Positions 1 to 7,109 of a stretch of 64,000 nucleotides of DNA are shown here, piece after piece. The DNA is from M3007 sp964550795 (GTDB lineage: Bacteria > Bacteroidota > Bacteroidia > Chitinophagales > Saprospiraceae). Every line of letters starts with the position of its first letter. Position 1 is the stretch's first letter. The notes under the pieces were generated by a model, which saw nothing but the letters and a program-made list of their open reading frames with translations, did no database searches and was not told where the DNA came from. The stretch covers positions 19,446 through 83,445 of the forward strand of contig CAZKBH010000018.1 of assembly GCA_964550795.1 (NCBI GenBank). Direction: 5' to 3'. A program made the translations under genes and the position numbers.

Positions 1-50
1 AGCCCCCATCTTCCAATTGATTTTAAAAATTGAAACTACCAACGATAGTT

Positions 51-893
51 ATGAACCATCTCGAACTTTACCACCGTACCTGCGCTGAATGCAGCAAGCT
101 TATCACGAGGCGTTATAGCACCTCGTTTTCTCTGGGTATTAAACTGTTCCATCAGCGTCTCCAAGCGCCAATTTATGGCATTTATGGATTCGTTCGTTTT
201 GCCGATGAGATCGTGGATACCTTCCATGACTATCCAAAAGCTGAACTTTTTGAGCGGTTTAAAGCAGACACCTGGCGCGCTATTGAGGAGGGCATCAGCC
301 TGAACCCGGTGTTACATTCTTTTCAGCAGGTGATTCATAAATACGGCATCGAACATGAGCTGATTGTGGCGTTCCTCGACAGCATGGAAATGGATTTAAC
401 GGAATCCACTTTTGATCCAGAAGGCTATAACGAATATATTTATGGATCGGCAGAGGTGGTTGGCCTGATGTGTCTGCGCGTTTTTTGTGAAGGGAATGAT
501 GCTGAATATCAACGACTTAAAGCATCCGCCCGAAGACTGGGTGCGGCGTTTCAAAAAATAAATTTCCTCCGCGACATCAAAAGTGATCACGAAGAACGGG
601 GTCGGGTGTACTTCCCAGGGGTGGATTTCAGCCGCTTCACGCAGGAGGATAAATGGCGCATTGAGGCGGACATTAAACTGGATTTTGATGCCGCTTTAGA
701 GGGTATTCGGGAATTGCCCAAAGGTGCGCGATTGGGGGTGTATCTCGCCTACAAATACTACACGCACTTGTTTTTGAAAATAAAAAGTGCCCCACCACAG
801 CGGGTAGCACAGGAGCGTTTCCGACTGTCCAGCAAACGAAAAGTGTATCTTTTGTGCAGTTCGGCGCTGCGCCATCAGTTGGGGGTGTTGTAG
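51..893 (+). CDS. crtB: Phytoene/squalene synthase family protein
   Basis: Predicted to condense two prenyl diphosphates head to head, most likely two geranylgeranyl diphosphates to phytoene, the first committed step of carotenoid synthesis. Both Mg-diphosphate aspartate motifs are visible: DEIVD at residues 52-56 and DIKSD at 175-179, the second inside the family block around NFLRD. The length (280 aa) is normal for bacterial CrtB. A TTG seven codons upstream (position 30) is also open, but ATG at 51 begins the conserved N-terminus and is preferred. No desaturase or other carotenoid gene lies inside the window; the rest of the pathway may lie upstream of it. Squalene synthesis is an alternative product, less likely for this short form. 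Confidence 0.88.
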   Translation: MNHLELYHRTCAECSKLITRRYSTSFSLGIKLFHQRLQAPIYGIYGFVRFADEIVDTFHDYPKAELFERFKADTWRAIEEGISLNPVLHSFQQVIHKYGIEHELIVAFLDSMEMDLTESTFDPEGYNEYIYGSAEVVGLMCLRVFCEGNDAEYQRLKASARRLGAAFQKINFLRDIKSDHEERGRVYFPGVDFSRFTQEDKWRIEADIKLDFDAALEGIRELPKGARLGVYLAYKYYTHLFLKIKSAPPQRVAQERFRLSSKRKVYLLCSSALRHQLGVL

Positions 894-941
894 AAGGGGT
901 ACTTGGTTCTGACTTGGGTATTGCGTCAAATTAGGGTTACG

Positions 942-1202
942 CTACTCCCCGCTACGCCAGCGCTCCAAATGTTTTTTCAAGCCCTCTTTATTTTCCCGAT
1001 AAACCTTCGCACCGCGGGTAGCCGTGACGATGCTGCAGGGCACTTCCCTGGCAACTTCACGCTGCGAGCAACCGCGGTCAAATGCTTCAAAAATACGCCA
1101 GCGTTCGAGCATCATCGCCCGTTCGTTTTCGGTGAAGGTTAATTGTAAAAGTTCGTTGAATTCCTGCTCGCTGAGCGTGGTTTGAAAAAGTTGATACAAC
1201 AT
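942..1202 (-). CDS. TrpR-family helix-turn-helix repressor-like protein
   Basis: An 86-residue all-helical protein that aligns by eye with the E. coli Trp repressor over its DNA-binding half. TENERAMMLERWRI matches the TPDEREALGTRVRI region, CSQREVAREV matches MSQRELKNEL, and VTATRGAKVY matches ATITRGSNSLK. These parts cover the helix-turn-helix and the tryptophan-pocket helix. In the canonical family, tryptophan-bound TrpR represses trp genes. Here no trp gene is adjacent: the neighbours are phytoene synthase (convergent) and a nuclease (divergent, 200 bp away). The ligand and targets are therefore unknown. The broader YerC/TrpR-like family is an alternative label. Confidence 0.75.
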   Translation of the reverse strand: MLYQLFQTTLSEQEFNELLQLTFTENERAMMLERWRIFEAFDRGCSQREVAREVPCSIVTATRGAKVYRENKEGLKKHLERWRSGE

Positions 1203-1402
1203 AATAGGGAAACCGAAGGGGGTGATGGCGTAGTTGTCAATCGAATCAATTCAATTAACATTGGGTGCACAAATTTAGCGCAGTTTTTTGAAACGCCGAC
1301 TAAACGTCACACCGAAGCATGACAAAAAATCGAAGCATTGAATTTAAAAACATTTTGTGGTAAAATCTATTTTTTTCTACCTTCGCGCCAAACAAATCTT
1401 AC

Positions 1403-2326
1403 ATGGCACGACGCAGATCTTCCTCGAATTCCAATGGTATGCTTTTTAAAACCGGCATTTTTGCTGCATTGGCCGGGCTCGCTTTTTTCCTTTTCAACCA
1501 ATTTGGCACCCAAAAATCTGGTCAGCCCATAGACATAAAACCCCCCATCGAAATACCCGATGGCCAACCCAAATCCCGCAAAAACAAACCCCTCGAAAGC
1601 CAGGTGCCCGCCGAAATACTGCCAGATTCTGAAGGCGAAATGCTGCGCCATACCTGGTTTGCCCTCGGCTACTCCGAAGATCACGAACAAGCCGAATGGG
1701 TCGCCTACGAGCTTACCCGCGAACGCCTCAACGAAAACTGGGCAGAACGTCCCAACACCTTCCGTCCCGATCCCGACGTGCGTACCGAAAGCGCCACCCC
1801 CCGCGATTATACCTCCAGCGGTTACGACAAGGGCCACCTCTGCCCCGCCGCAGACATGGCTTTTGATGCCGATGCCATTGACGAAACCTTTTTGATGAGC
1901 AATATTAGTCCGCAAGTGCCCGCATTCAACATGGGTATTTGGCGCGAACTCGAAGAACTTACCCGCGATTGGGCCCGGCGTTTTGACCGCCTGTATGTGG
2001 TGACCGGGCCGGTGCTCAGTCAACCCGTTCTGGATCAAATCGGATTTAACAAGGTGAGTGTTCCGACGGCTTTTTACAAGGTTTTGCTTGCCCCGGAACA
2101 ACACCGCGCCATCGCTTTTATCCTCCCGAACGAACGCAGTGAAAAACTGGTTACGGAATTTGCCTGCTCCATTGACCAGGTCGAAAGCGTCACCGGGATT
2201 GATTTTTTTCCCAACTTGCTCAAGGGACTCGATGAGGAATTAGAAGGCTCGCTGGACAAGGATGCCTGGCCGATTAACCGAAAACGCTATGAACAACGGG
2301 TAAAAGTGTGGAATTTGAAGCGGTAA
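1403..2326 (+). CDS. DNA/RNA non-specific endonuclease (NUC1/EndoG family), membrane anchored or secreted
   Basis: A 307-residue nuclease of the beta-beta-alpha metal family. The N-terminus has basic residues followed by a hydrophobic segment (about residues 13-33), so the protein is exported or anchored by one helix. The catalytic core contains DKGH at residues 142-145 (DRGH in most members), where His145 is the general base, and Asn167 in LMSNISPQ, the usual Mg ligand. Other family landmarks are the N-M-G-I-W-x-x-L-E block and VVTGPV. Known relatives degrade DNA and RNA outside the cytoplasm for nutrition or biofilm turnover. It stands alone. TACCTTCG just upstream (near 1379) resembles the phylum's promoter box. 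Confidence 0.9.
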   Translation: MARRRSSSNSNGMLFKTGIFAALAGLAFFLFNQFGTQKSGQPIDIKPPIEIPDGQPKSRKNKPLESQVPAEILPDSEGEMLRHTWFALGYSEDHEQAEWVAYELTRERLNENWAERPNTFRPDPDVRTESATPRDYTSSGYDKGHLCPAADMAFDADAIDETFLMSNISPQVPAFNMGIWRELEELTRDWARRFDRLYVVTGPVLSQPVLDQIGFNKVSVPTAFYKVLLAPEQHRAIAFILPNERSEKLVTEFACSIDQVESVTGIDFFPNLLKGLDEELEGSLDKDAWPINRKRYEQRVKVWNLKR

Positions 2327-2390
2327 TGCGTGTTAGGGCACCTTTGTACTCCCGCGAAAAACCACTGTCGCGTATCCGTCGCGAGTGCCT

Positions 2391-2398
2391 TAACTTTG
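2391..2398 (+). promoter_or_regulatory. TAnnTTTG promoter box upstream of gldD
   Basis: TAACTTTG matches the Bacteroidota sigma-A -7 consensus TAnnTTTG and lies 68 bp before the gldD ATG. This is a sequence match only. Confidence 0.45.
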
Positions 2399-2466
2399 CC
2401 CGCGCTCAGGCAACCATCCGCCTGTTCAAAATAAGGTTTTCAGGCATTTTTCCAGCTTCCCACCCT

Positions 2467-3069
2467 ATGCAAAAGCACGTCGCGCTCCCACTATTCGCCC
2501 TCTTCCTTGGACTGTTTCTGGTCGGTTGCGAAGACTATACTCCTGTGCCCAAGCCACGCGCTTACCCGCGGGTGGTTTACCCGGAAAAAGCTTACAAACC
2601 CTTCGAAGAGGGCTATTGCAATTTCACTTTTGATCAACCGGTTTATGCCAAAATTGAGCAAGACACCGCTTATTTTGACGAAAAACCGAAAGATGAATGC
2701 TGGTTTAACATCTCGGTGCCCGCCTTGAATGCAAAAATTTATTGCAGCTATTACCCCATCCGCTCCCGGGCAGATTTTGATAAATTTGTGTCAGATGCCT
2801 TCGAGATGACCAACAAGCACACCGTAAAAGCTACGTTTATTGACGAACAAGTGGTGCATCGCCCAGAGGACCGGGTGCATGGGGTGGTGTTCAATGTAGA
2901 AGGCCCGGCAGCCTCTTCCTACCAGTTTTTCCTGACCGATTCAACGCGCAATTTTGTGCGGGGATCCCTTTATTTCAATACCGTAGCCCGCCCCGATTCG
3001 CTCGCGCCGGTGGTAGCATTCATGAAAGAGGATTTGGACCGAATGGTGCAGACCTTAAAGTGGCAGTAA
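2467..3069 (+). CDS. gldD: Gliding motility lipoprotein GldD
   Basis: A 200-residue lipoprotein. A hydrophobic signal peptide ends in a lipobox (FLVGC), with the lipidated cysteine near residue 20. The body matches GldD of gliding flavobacteria by eye: a PKPRAYPRV motif after the cysteine, then YPxKAY, FTFDQP, the GVVFNVEGPAASSYQF block (GMLYDVSGNAASQSQF in Flavobacterium), FFLTDSTRNFVRGSLYF and a C-terminal LKWQ. GldD is required for gliding and for T9SS function in Flavobacterium. This fits the two T9SS sorting-domain proteins in the window. An in-frame upstream extension to 2308 overlaps the nuclease gene and lacks a signal peptide, so ATG 2467 is chosen. No other gld gene is adjacent. Confidence 0.93.
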   Translation: MQKHVALPLFALFLGLFLVGCEDYTPVPKPRAYPRVVYPEKAYKPFEEGYCNFTFDQPVYAKIEQDTAYFDEKPKDECWFNISVPALNAKIYCSYYPIRSRADFDKFVSDAFEMTNKHTVKATFIDEQVVHRPEDRVHGVVFNVEGPAASSYQFFLTDSTRNFVRGSLYFNTVARPDSLAPVVAFMKEDLDRMVQTLKWQ

Positions 3070-3075
3070 GCGCAA

Positions 3076-3831
3076 TTAAGCAGTAGTTTCTTCCGGCATG
3101 CTGAGCCAGAAGTTGTTGGTTCCCTCGCCTTGAATCAGGACGATTTCCTGTGCATTCAGCAATTCGAGCAAGGCCAAAAAGGTCACCACCGCATGGATGC
3201 GGTTGTCGAGCGCGAGAAACAGTTCCTCAAAATCAGCTTTTTCGCCTTTTTTTATTTTCCCGATCAGGTATTCGCGCTGTTCTTGAATGGTGTAGGTGAA
3301 ATTGTACACCGTGTGGACGCGCTTGCTTTTTTGTGCTTCGTCAAATTTTGCAACGAGACGCTCAAACACCCGCAACAGTTTGTATAAACTGATGGATTCC
3401 AGCTCGGCTTCTGCAAGTGCCTGTTCGGAAAGTTGGCGGATTTCGGCAGTGGCAAAACCGCGCGGATTCATAAATGCACGCACTTCTTCGAGGCGGCGAA
3501 GGTCTTCCAAAACACTTTTGTAACGCTTGTACTCGAGCAGCCGATCCACCAATTCGCGGCGCGGATCTATCTCGTTGCCTTCCTCGTCCACTTGTTTTCG
3601 GGGCAGCAACATCTTGGCTTTGATGCGCATCAGCGTGGCAGCCACCACGATAAACTCGGAGGCAATATCCATGCTCAGTTCTTCTAACTGGTGCATGTAG
3701 CTCAAAAAATCATCGGTGATTTTGGCAATCGGAATGTTGTAAATATCCAGCTCATCCCGCTCTATGAAGAACAGCAGCAGGTCGAAGGGCCCCTCAAAGG
3801 CGGGCAGTTTGATGGTGAAGGTCTCTTGCAA
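3076..3831 (-). CDS. scpA: Segregation and condensation protein A
   Basis: A 251-residue kleisin of the bacterial SMC-ScpAB condensin, which compacts and segregates the chromosome. The N-terminal family signature FEGPFDLLLFFIERDELDIY is complete. It is followed by the helix with SEFIVVAATLMRIKAKMLLPR and a C-terminal winged-helix region that binds the SMC head. It lies downstream of fur on the same strand, with 69 bp between stop and start, so the two may be co-transcribed. ScpB is not adjacent. The gene converges with gldD, only 6 bp away. Confidence 0.95.
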   Translation of the reverse strand: MQETFTIKLPAFEGPFDLLLFFIERDELDIYNIPIAKITDDFLSYMHQLEELSMDIASEFIVVAATLMRIKAKMLLPRKQVDEEGNEIDPRRELVDRLLEYKRYKSVLEDLRRLEEVRAFMNPRGFATAEIRQLSEQALAEAELESISLYKLLRVFERLVAKFDEAQKSKRVHTVYNFTYTIQEQREYLIGKIKKGEKADFEELFLALDNRIHAVVTFLALLELLNAQEIVLIQGEGTNNFWLSMPEETTA

Positions 3832-3900
3832 GGGAGAAATAGCGGTTCAAGTGATAGTACAATAGAGTACCCGGCCCGGGTTATCAAATCAACACATGGA

Positions 3901-4425
3901 TTAATCTCCCCAACCTGGCTCGTCTTCCACTTCTTTGGGCTGTTTGCGCACCACGCCATATTCGATTTCTTTTTGGCAGGAGCCGCAAACGCCGTAGAGA
4001 TTGAGCGAGTGGTGCGAAATTCTGAAATTGAGCAATTCGCCGACCATGTCTTTGATTTGCTGCACACGGGGATCGCAAAATTCGACCACTTTGCCGCAGT
4101 GGGCGCAGATCACGTGGTCGTGCTGTTTGTATCCGTAGGATTTCTCGAACTGGGCGAGATTTTTGCCAAACTGGTGTTTTTTGACCAAATCGCAGTTGAC
4201 TAAAAGCTCCAAAGTGTTGTACACCGTCGCCCTGCTCACCCGATAACTGCGGTTTTTCATGTGGATATAGAGCGCTTCGGCGTCGAAGTGGTCATTTCGC
4301 TTGTAAATTTCTTCCAGGATGGCGAAACGTTCCGGTGTTTTGCGGAAACCGCCCTTTTCCAGTTGTGTAGAAAAAATCTTGAGCACCTGCTGGATGGTCT
4401 CCTGCTCATTGCGTTGGAGTGACAT
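3901..4425 (-). CDS. Fur-family metal-dependent transcriptional regulator
   Basis: A 174-residue Fur/Zur/PerR-family repressor. The N-terminal winged helix carries RKTPERFAILEEIY and the recognition segment YRVSRATVYNTLELL. The dimerisation half has HDHVICAHCGKVVEF and GVCGSCQKE, two CxxC pairs that bind structural zinc. The metal sensed cannot be told from the sequence: Fe, Zn and peroxide sensors share these motifs. ATG at 4425 (MSLQRNE) is preferred over a TTG eight codons upstream. It is probably co-transcribed with scpA. Confidence 0.9.
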   Translation of the reverse strand: MSLQRNEQETIQQVLKIFSTQLEKGGFRKTPERFAILEEIYKRNDHFDAEALYIHMKNRSYRVSRATVYNTLELLVNCDLVKKHQFGKNLAQFEKSYGYKQHDHVICAHCGKVVEFCDPRVQQIKDMVGELLNFRISHHSLNLYGVCGSCQKEIEYGVVRKQPKEVEDEPGWGD

Positions 4426-4603
4426 ATTGTCTAATATTTTGGGTGGCAAAAGTAGTCAAATGTGCTCATTTTATTGCCGAATTGTCGGCTTCGCCATTTG
4501 ACGATGCGTGTCTGTAGAAACACCTGCAAAGTTCGGCGGTTGCAAAAATGTGAAGTATGCTCGCCAGTCATAAATCACGCTACATTATTCTGGCAAAAAA
4601 ACC

Positions 4604-4611
4604 TACGTTTG
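4604..4611 (+). promoter_or_regulatory. TAnnTTTG box four bases before an ATG
   Basis: TACGTTTG ends 4 bp before the aminotransferase ATG at 4616. If it is used, transcription would begin within a few bases of the start codon, giving an almost leaderless mRNA. Confidence 0.4.
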
Positions 4612-4615
4612 CGCC

Positions 4616-5758
4616 ATGCGTATAGAATCCAAGCTGCCAAACGTGGGCACCACCATATTCAGCGTCATGTCGGGACTGGCCAATCAGGTCGGTGCGATCA
4701 ACCTCTCCCAGGGTTTTCCCAACTACGACCCTTCCGAGCGACTGCAACAACTCGTCACGGCACACATGGCCCGGGGTGCAAATCAATACGCGCCCATGCC
4801 CGGAATTCTGCCGCTGCGCGAACGCATCGCAGAAAAAATGGAGCGTTTGTACGGGGCAAAACTTGACCCTGAGACGGAAATAACCATCACCGCGGGAGGT
4901 ACACAGGCCATTTTTTGTGCCATTGCCGCTTTTGTCCGGCCCGGCGATGAGGTGATTTTGCTCGAGCCTTGCTACGATTCTTATCGGCCATCGGTTGAGA
5001 CCGTGGGTGGGGTCGTGGTGCCTTTTGCGCTTGCTGCGCCCGACTACCGGGTGGACTGGAATGAGCTGAAAAAACGGATTACGCCGCGAACCCGAATGTT
5101 GTGCATCAACACGCCCCAAAACCCAACCGGGACGATCCTACGCGCCGAAGATATGCTGAAAATCAACGAGATACTGCGTGGAACGGATGTGATTCTGATG
5201 AGCGACGAGGTGTATGAACACCTGATTTTTGACGGGGAAAAACATGCCTCTACCTTGTGTTTTCCAGAACTCTATGCCCGTACCTTGGCGGTTTATTCTT
5301 TTGGGAAAACCTACCACAATACGGGCTGGAAAATGGGCTACTGCATTGGTCCACCCGAGCTAACCCGTGAATTTCGGAAGGTGCACCAGTTCAATGTGTT
5401 CTCTGCCAACCACCCCATGCAGGCGGCTTTCGCCGATTTTATGGCCGACCCGGCGGAGTATCTGAGTCTGCCAGATTTTTACCAGCAAAAACGCGACACA
5501 TTCCTTCAGGCCATGTCGAGCACACGGTTTCGCCCGCTACCTTGTGCGGGGACTTATTTCCAGTTGTTTGATTATTCAGCAATCAGTCAGGAGTCGGACC
5601 TGGATTTTTGCAAACGACTCACCACCGAATTCGGCGTGGCCGGCATTCCGGTCTCCTCGTTTTTTTCAGACTTAAAAGATGAAAAAGTGATCAGGCTTTG
5701 TTTTGCCAAAACAAACGATCTGCTCCTGCGCGCGGGAGAACTTTTGGCCCGAGTTTAG
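4616..5758 (+). CDS. ybdL: PLP-dependent methionine/kynurenine-type aminotransferase (YbdL-like)
   Basis: A 380-residue fold-type I aminotransferase. Residues visible include NLSQGFPNYDP near the N-terminus, NTPQNPTG for substrate carboxylate and PLP, SDEVYEHL, and the Schiff-base lysine K231 in SFGKTYHNTGWKMGY. The YxxxGWKxGY context and the S-Q-G-F-P start are typical of the YbdL/KAT subgroup, which transaminates methionine and aromatic amino acids. The substrate is inferred from resemblance only. The length is normal. It is a single-gene unit followed by an inverted repeat at its stop codon. Confidence 0.88.
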   Translation: MRIESKLPNVGTTIFSVMSGLANQVGAINLSQGFPNYDPSERLQQLVTAHMARGANQYAPMPGILPLRERIAEKMERLYGAKLDPETEITITAGGTQAIFCAIAAFVRPGDEVILLEPCYDSYRPSVETVGGVVVPFALAAPDYRVDWNELKKRITPRTRMLCINTPQNPTGTILRAEDMLKINEILRGTDVILMSDEVYEHLIFDGEKHASTLCFPELYARTLAVYSFGKTYHNTGWKMGYCIGPPELTREFRKVHQFNVFSANHPMQAAFADFMADPAEYLSLPDFYQQKRDTFLQAMSSTRFRPLPCAGTYFQLFDYSAISQESDLDFCKRLTTEFGVAGIPVSSFFSDLKDEKVIRLCFAKTNDLLLRAGELLARV

Positions 5759-5828
5759 TTTACCCGCCGTAGCCTTGGCGAAGGAGGGTAAACAATCCCC
5801 TCCTTCGCTAAAGCTTCGGCGGGTAAAC
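5758..5828. repeat. Long inverted repeat, CCCGCC / GCGAAGG family
   Basis: Two 31-nt arms (5758-5788 and 5798-5828) are near-perfect inverted copies, with a few mismatches in the middle, around a 9-nt spacer. The arms begin GTTTACCCGCC and contain GCGAAGGAGGG. The repeat starts at the last base of the aminotransferase stop codon, so it may also act as a terminator. Related units recur near 38566 and 59211-59735. Confidence 0.75.
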
Positions 5829-5869
5829 AATCCACCACTCACCAATCACCAATAAACCAATCACCACCC

Positions 5870-6553
5870 GTGATTCTTTCTAAAATCAACGCCTCCATTG
5901 CCGAGTATAAAAAGTGGCTCGAAACGACCCGGCATCACGCTTTTGTCCACAAATGGGAGTCTGTGCAGCATTTTCAAAACCACTGGGATTTGGGCGCGGC
6001 GGAGCCTGCGGCCATGTTCGAGGGGAGTTTCCACAACACGGAGACGCGCCGACTTTGGCAGACTGAAAACTGGCAGCCCAAACGGATCATGACCGAGTTC
6101 TGGCGATTTGATCCACTCACGGTACGGCTGATGTTTGACGACCTATTCAACGAAACCCGCGAGGTAGAAGGCCGAATTTCGCGCTTCCTGTTTGGCTGCG
6201 ACACGGTGCTGCGCGACTACAAAAAGGCCAAATCCACGACCATCGTAAACAACCACGATCATGGTGATTTTCAGATGATTGCGCTTTATTTAGCCTTCCG
6301 ATATCCGGAATCATACGCCCCCTACGATTTCGCAATTTTTCAAAAAGCGATGACCCGTTTGGGCGCACACGACATTCCGCAGTCAAATGATTTGACCCGG
6401 TATTTCAAAGTGCTGCGCACCCTGATGAATTTTTTGGAAAAAGACGGCAAGGTGCTTCCGGCCATGCAAAAACACCTGCACCCCAAACGGCATTTTCAAG
6501 GAAAAACCCTGCTGCTCGCGGAAGATTTTTGCCGATTTGTCGCTACCGACTGA
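5870..6553 (+). CDS. Uncharacterised protein resembling the N-terminal domain of McrB-like ATPases
   Basis: A 227-residue soluble protein starting at GTG (no ATG before residue 50). It is rich in aromatic and basic residues: YKKWLETTRHHAFVHKW, FQNHWDL, FHNTETRRLW, NHDHGDFQMIALYLAFRYPESY and RYFKVLRTLMNFL. From memory, this pattern resembles a domain at the N-terminus of some Bacteroidota AAA+ proteins of the McrB restriction type. Here no ATPase or nuclease domain follows. The next gene is a convergent DUF3467 gene. The gene itself looks real because it has a dense, non-overlapped frame. The function is unknown, and the McrB link is tentative. Confidence 0.6.
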   Translation: MILSKINASIAEYKKWLETTRHHAFVHKWESVQHFQNHWDLGAAEPAAMFEGSFHNTETRRLWQTENWQPKRIMTEFWRFDPLTVRLMFDDLFNETREVEGRISRFLFGCDTVLRDYKKAKSTTIVNNHDHGDFQMIALYLAFRYPESYAPYDFAIFQKAMTRLGAHDIPQSNDLTRYFKVLRTLMNFLEKDGKVLPAMQKHLHPKRHFQGKTLLLAEDFCRFVATD

Positions 6554-6559
6554 CAAGTA

Positions 6560-6877
6560 CTAAGCCTGAGCCACGGGCGCGCCGAAGTTCATCGGTGGCA
6601 GGGGCTGATCTGGCTCCTCGATTTTGCCAAACTGCATTTCAAACTTCTGCACATTGTCGCGCAGGGCGTACAACAGTCGCTTGGCGTGCTGCGGGGTCAA
6701 AATAATGCGCGATTTTACTTTTGCCTTCGGCAAATTGGGCATGAGGCGGATAAAATCCACGACAAATTCCGCATTCGAGTGCGAGATGATGGCGAGGTTG
6801 GAGTAGATTCCTTCGGCCACCTCCTCAGAGATTTCGATGTTGATGGCGGGTTGTTGTCCGATATTTTCTTTTGCCAT
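6560..6877 (-). CDS. DUF3467 domain protein
   Basis: A small protein of about 105 residues belonging to a conserved family of unknown function (DUF3467). Recognisable elements are INIEISEEVAEGIYSNLAIISHSNAEFVVDF, MPNLPKAKVKSRIILTPQHAKRLL and a final proline-rich tail. ATG at 6877 (MAKENIG) is preferred; an upstream in-frame extension to 6952 adds a poor, non-conserved stretch. It converges with the preceding gene, 6 bp apart. Nothing in the context tells its role. Confidence 0.85.
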   Translation of the reverse strand: MAKENIGQQPAINIEISEEVAEGIYSNLAIISHSNAEFVVDFIRLMPNLPKAKVKSRIILTPQHAKRLLYALRDNVQKFEMQFGKIEEPDQPLPPMNFGAPVAQA

Positions 6878-7064
6878 TTTGTGTTGTAATTTTAAAGGTC
6901 GAATGTTGTTGAATAAAAATTGTTTCGGGAAACGAGTATTGGAATTCCCCATGTTCGGGACGAAACCGTCCCCAAAAATTTGAGCGGTAAAAGTACCGCA
7001 TACACTTTTCCCGGACGGAGGTAATTCAGCTTATTCCCAAAAAAACGCCCGGAACATTACAAAT

Positions 7065-7097
7065 AAGCGTGGCACACCTCCAAGGTGTGCCACGCTT
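7065..7097. terminator. Perfect 15-bp hairpin, probable terminator
   Basis: Arms 7065-7079 and 7083-7097 are exact complements around a CCA loop, followed by a short T run on the plus strand. The hairpin lies 13 bp beyond the stop of the minus-strand metalloprotease gene, so it probably ends that transcript. Confidence 0.7.
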
Positions 7098-7109
7098 TTA
7101 TCTGCCCTG

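Noticed and set aside
1367..2104. A 245-codon minus-strand open frame
   Set aside because: It is a shadow of the NUC1 nuclease gene, whose frame carries the real catalytic motifs.
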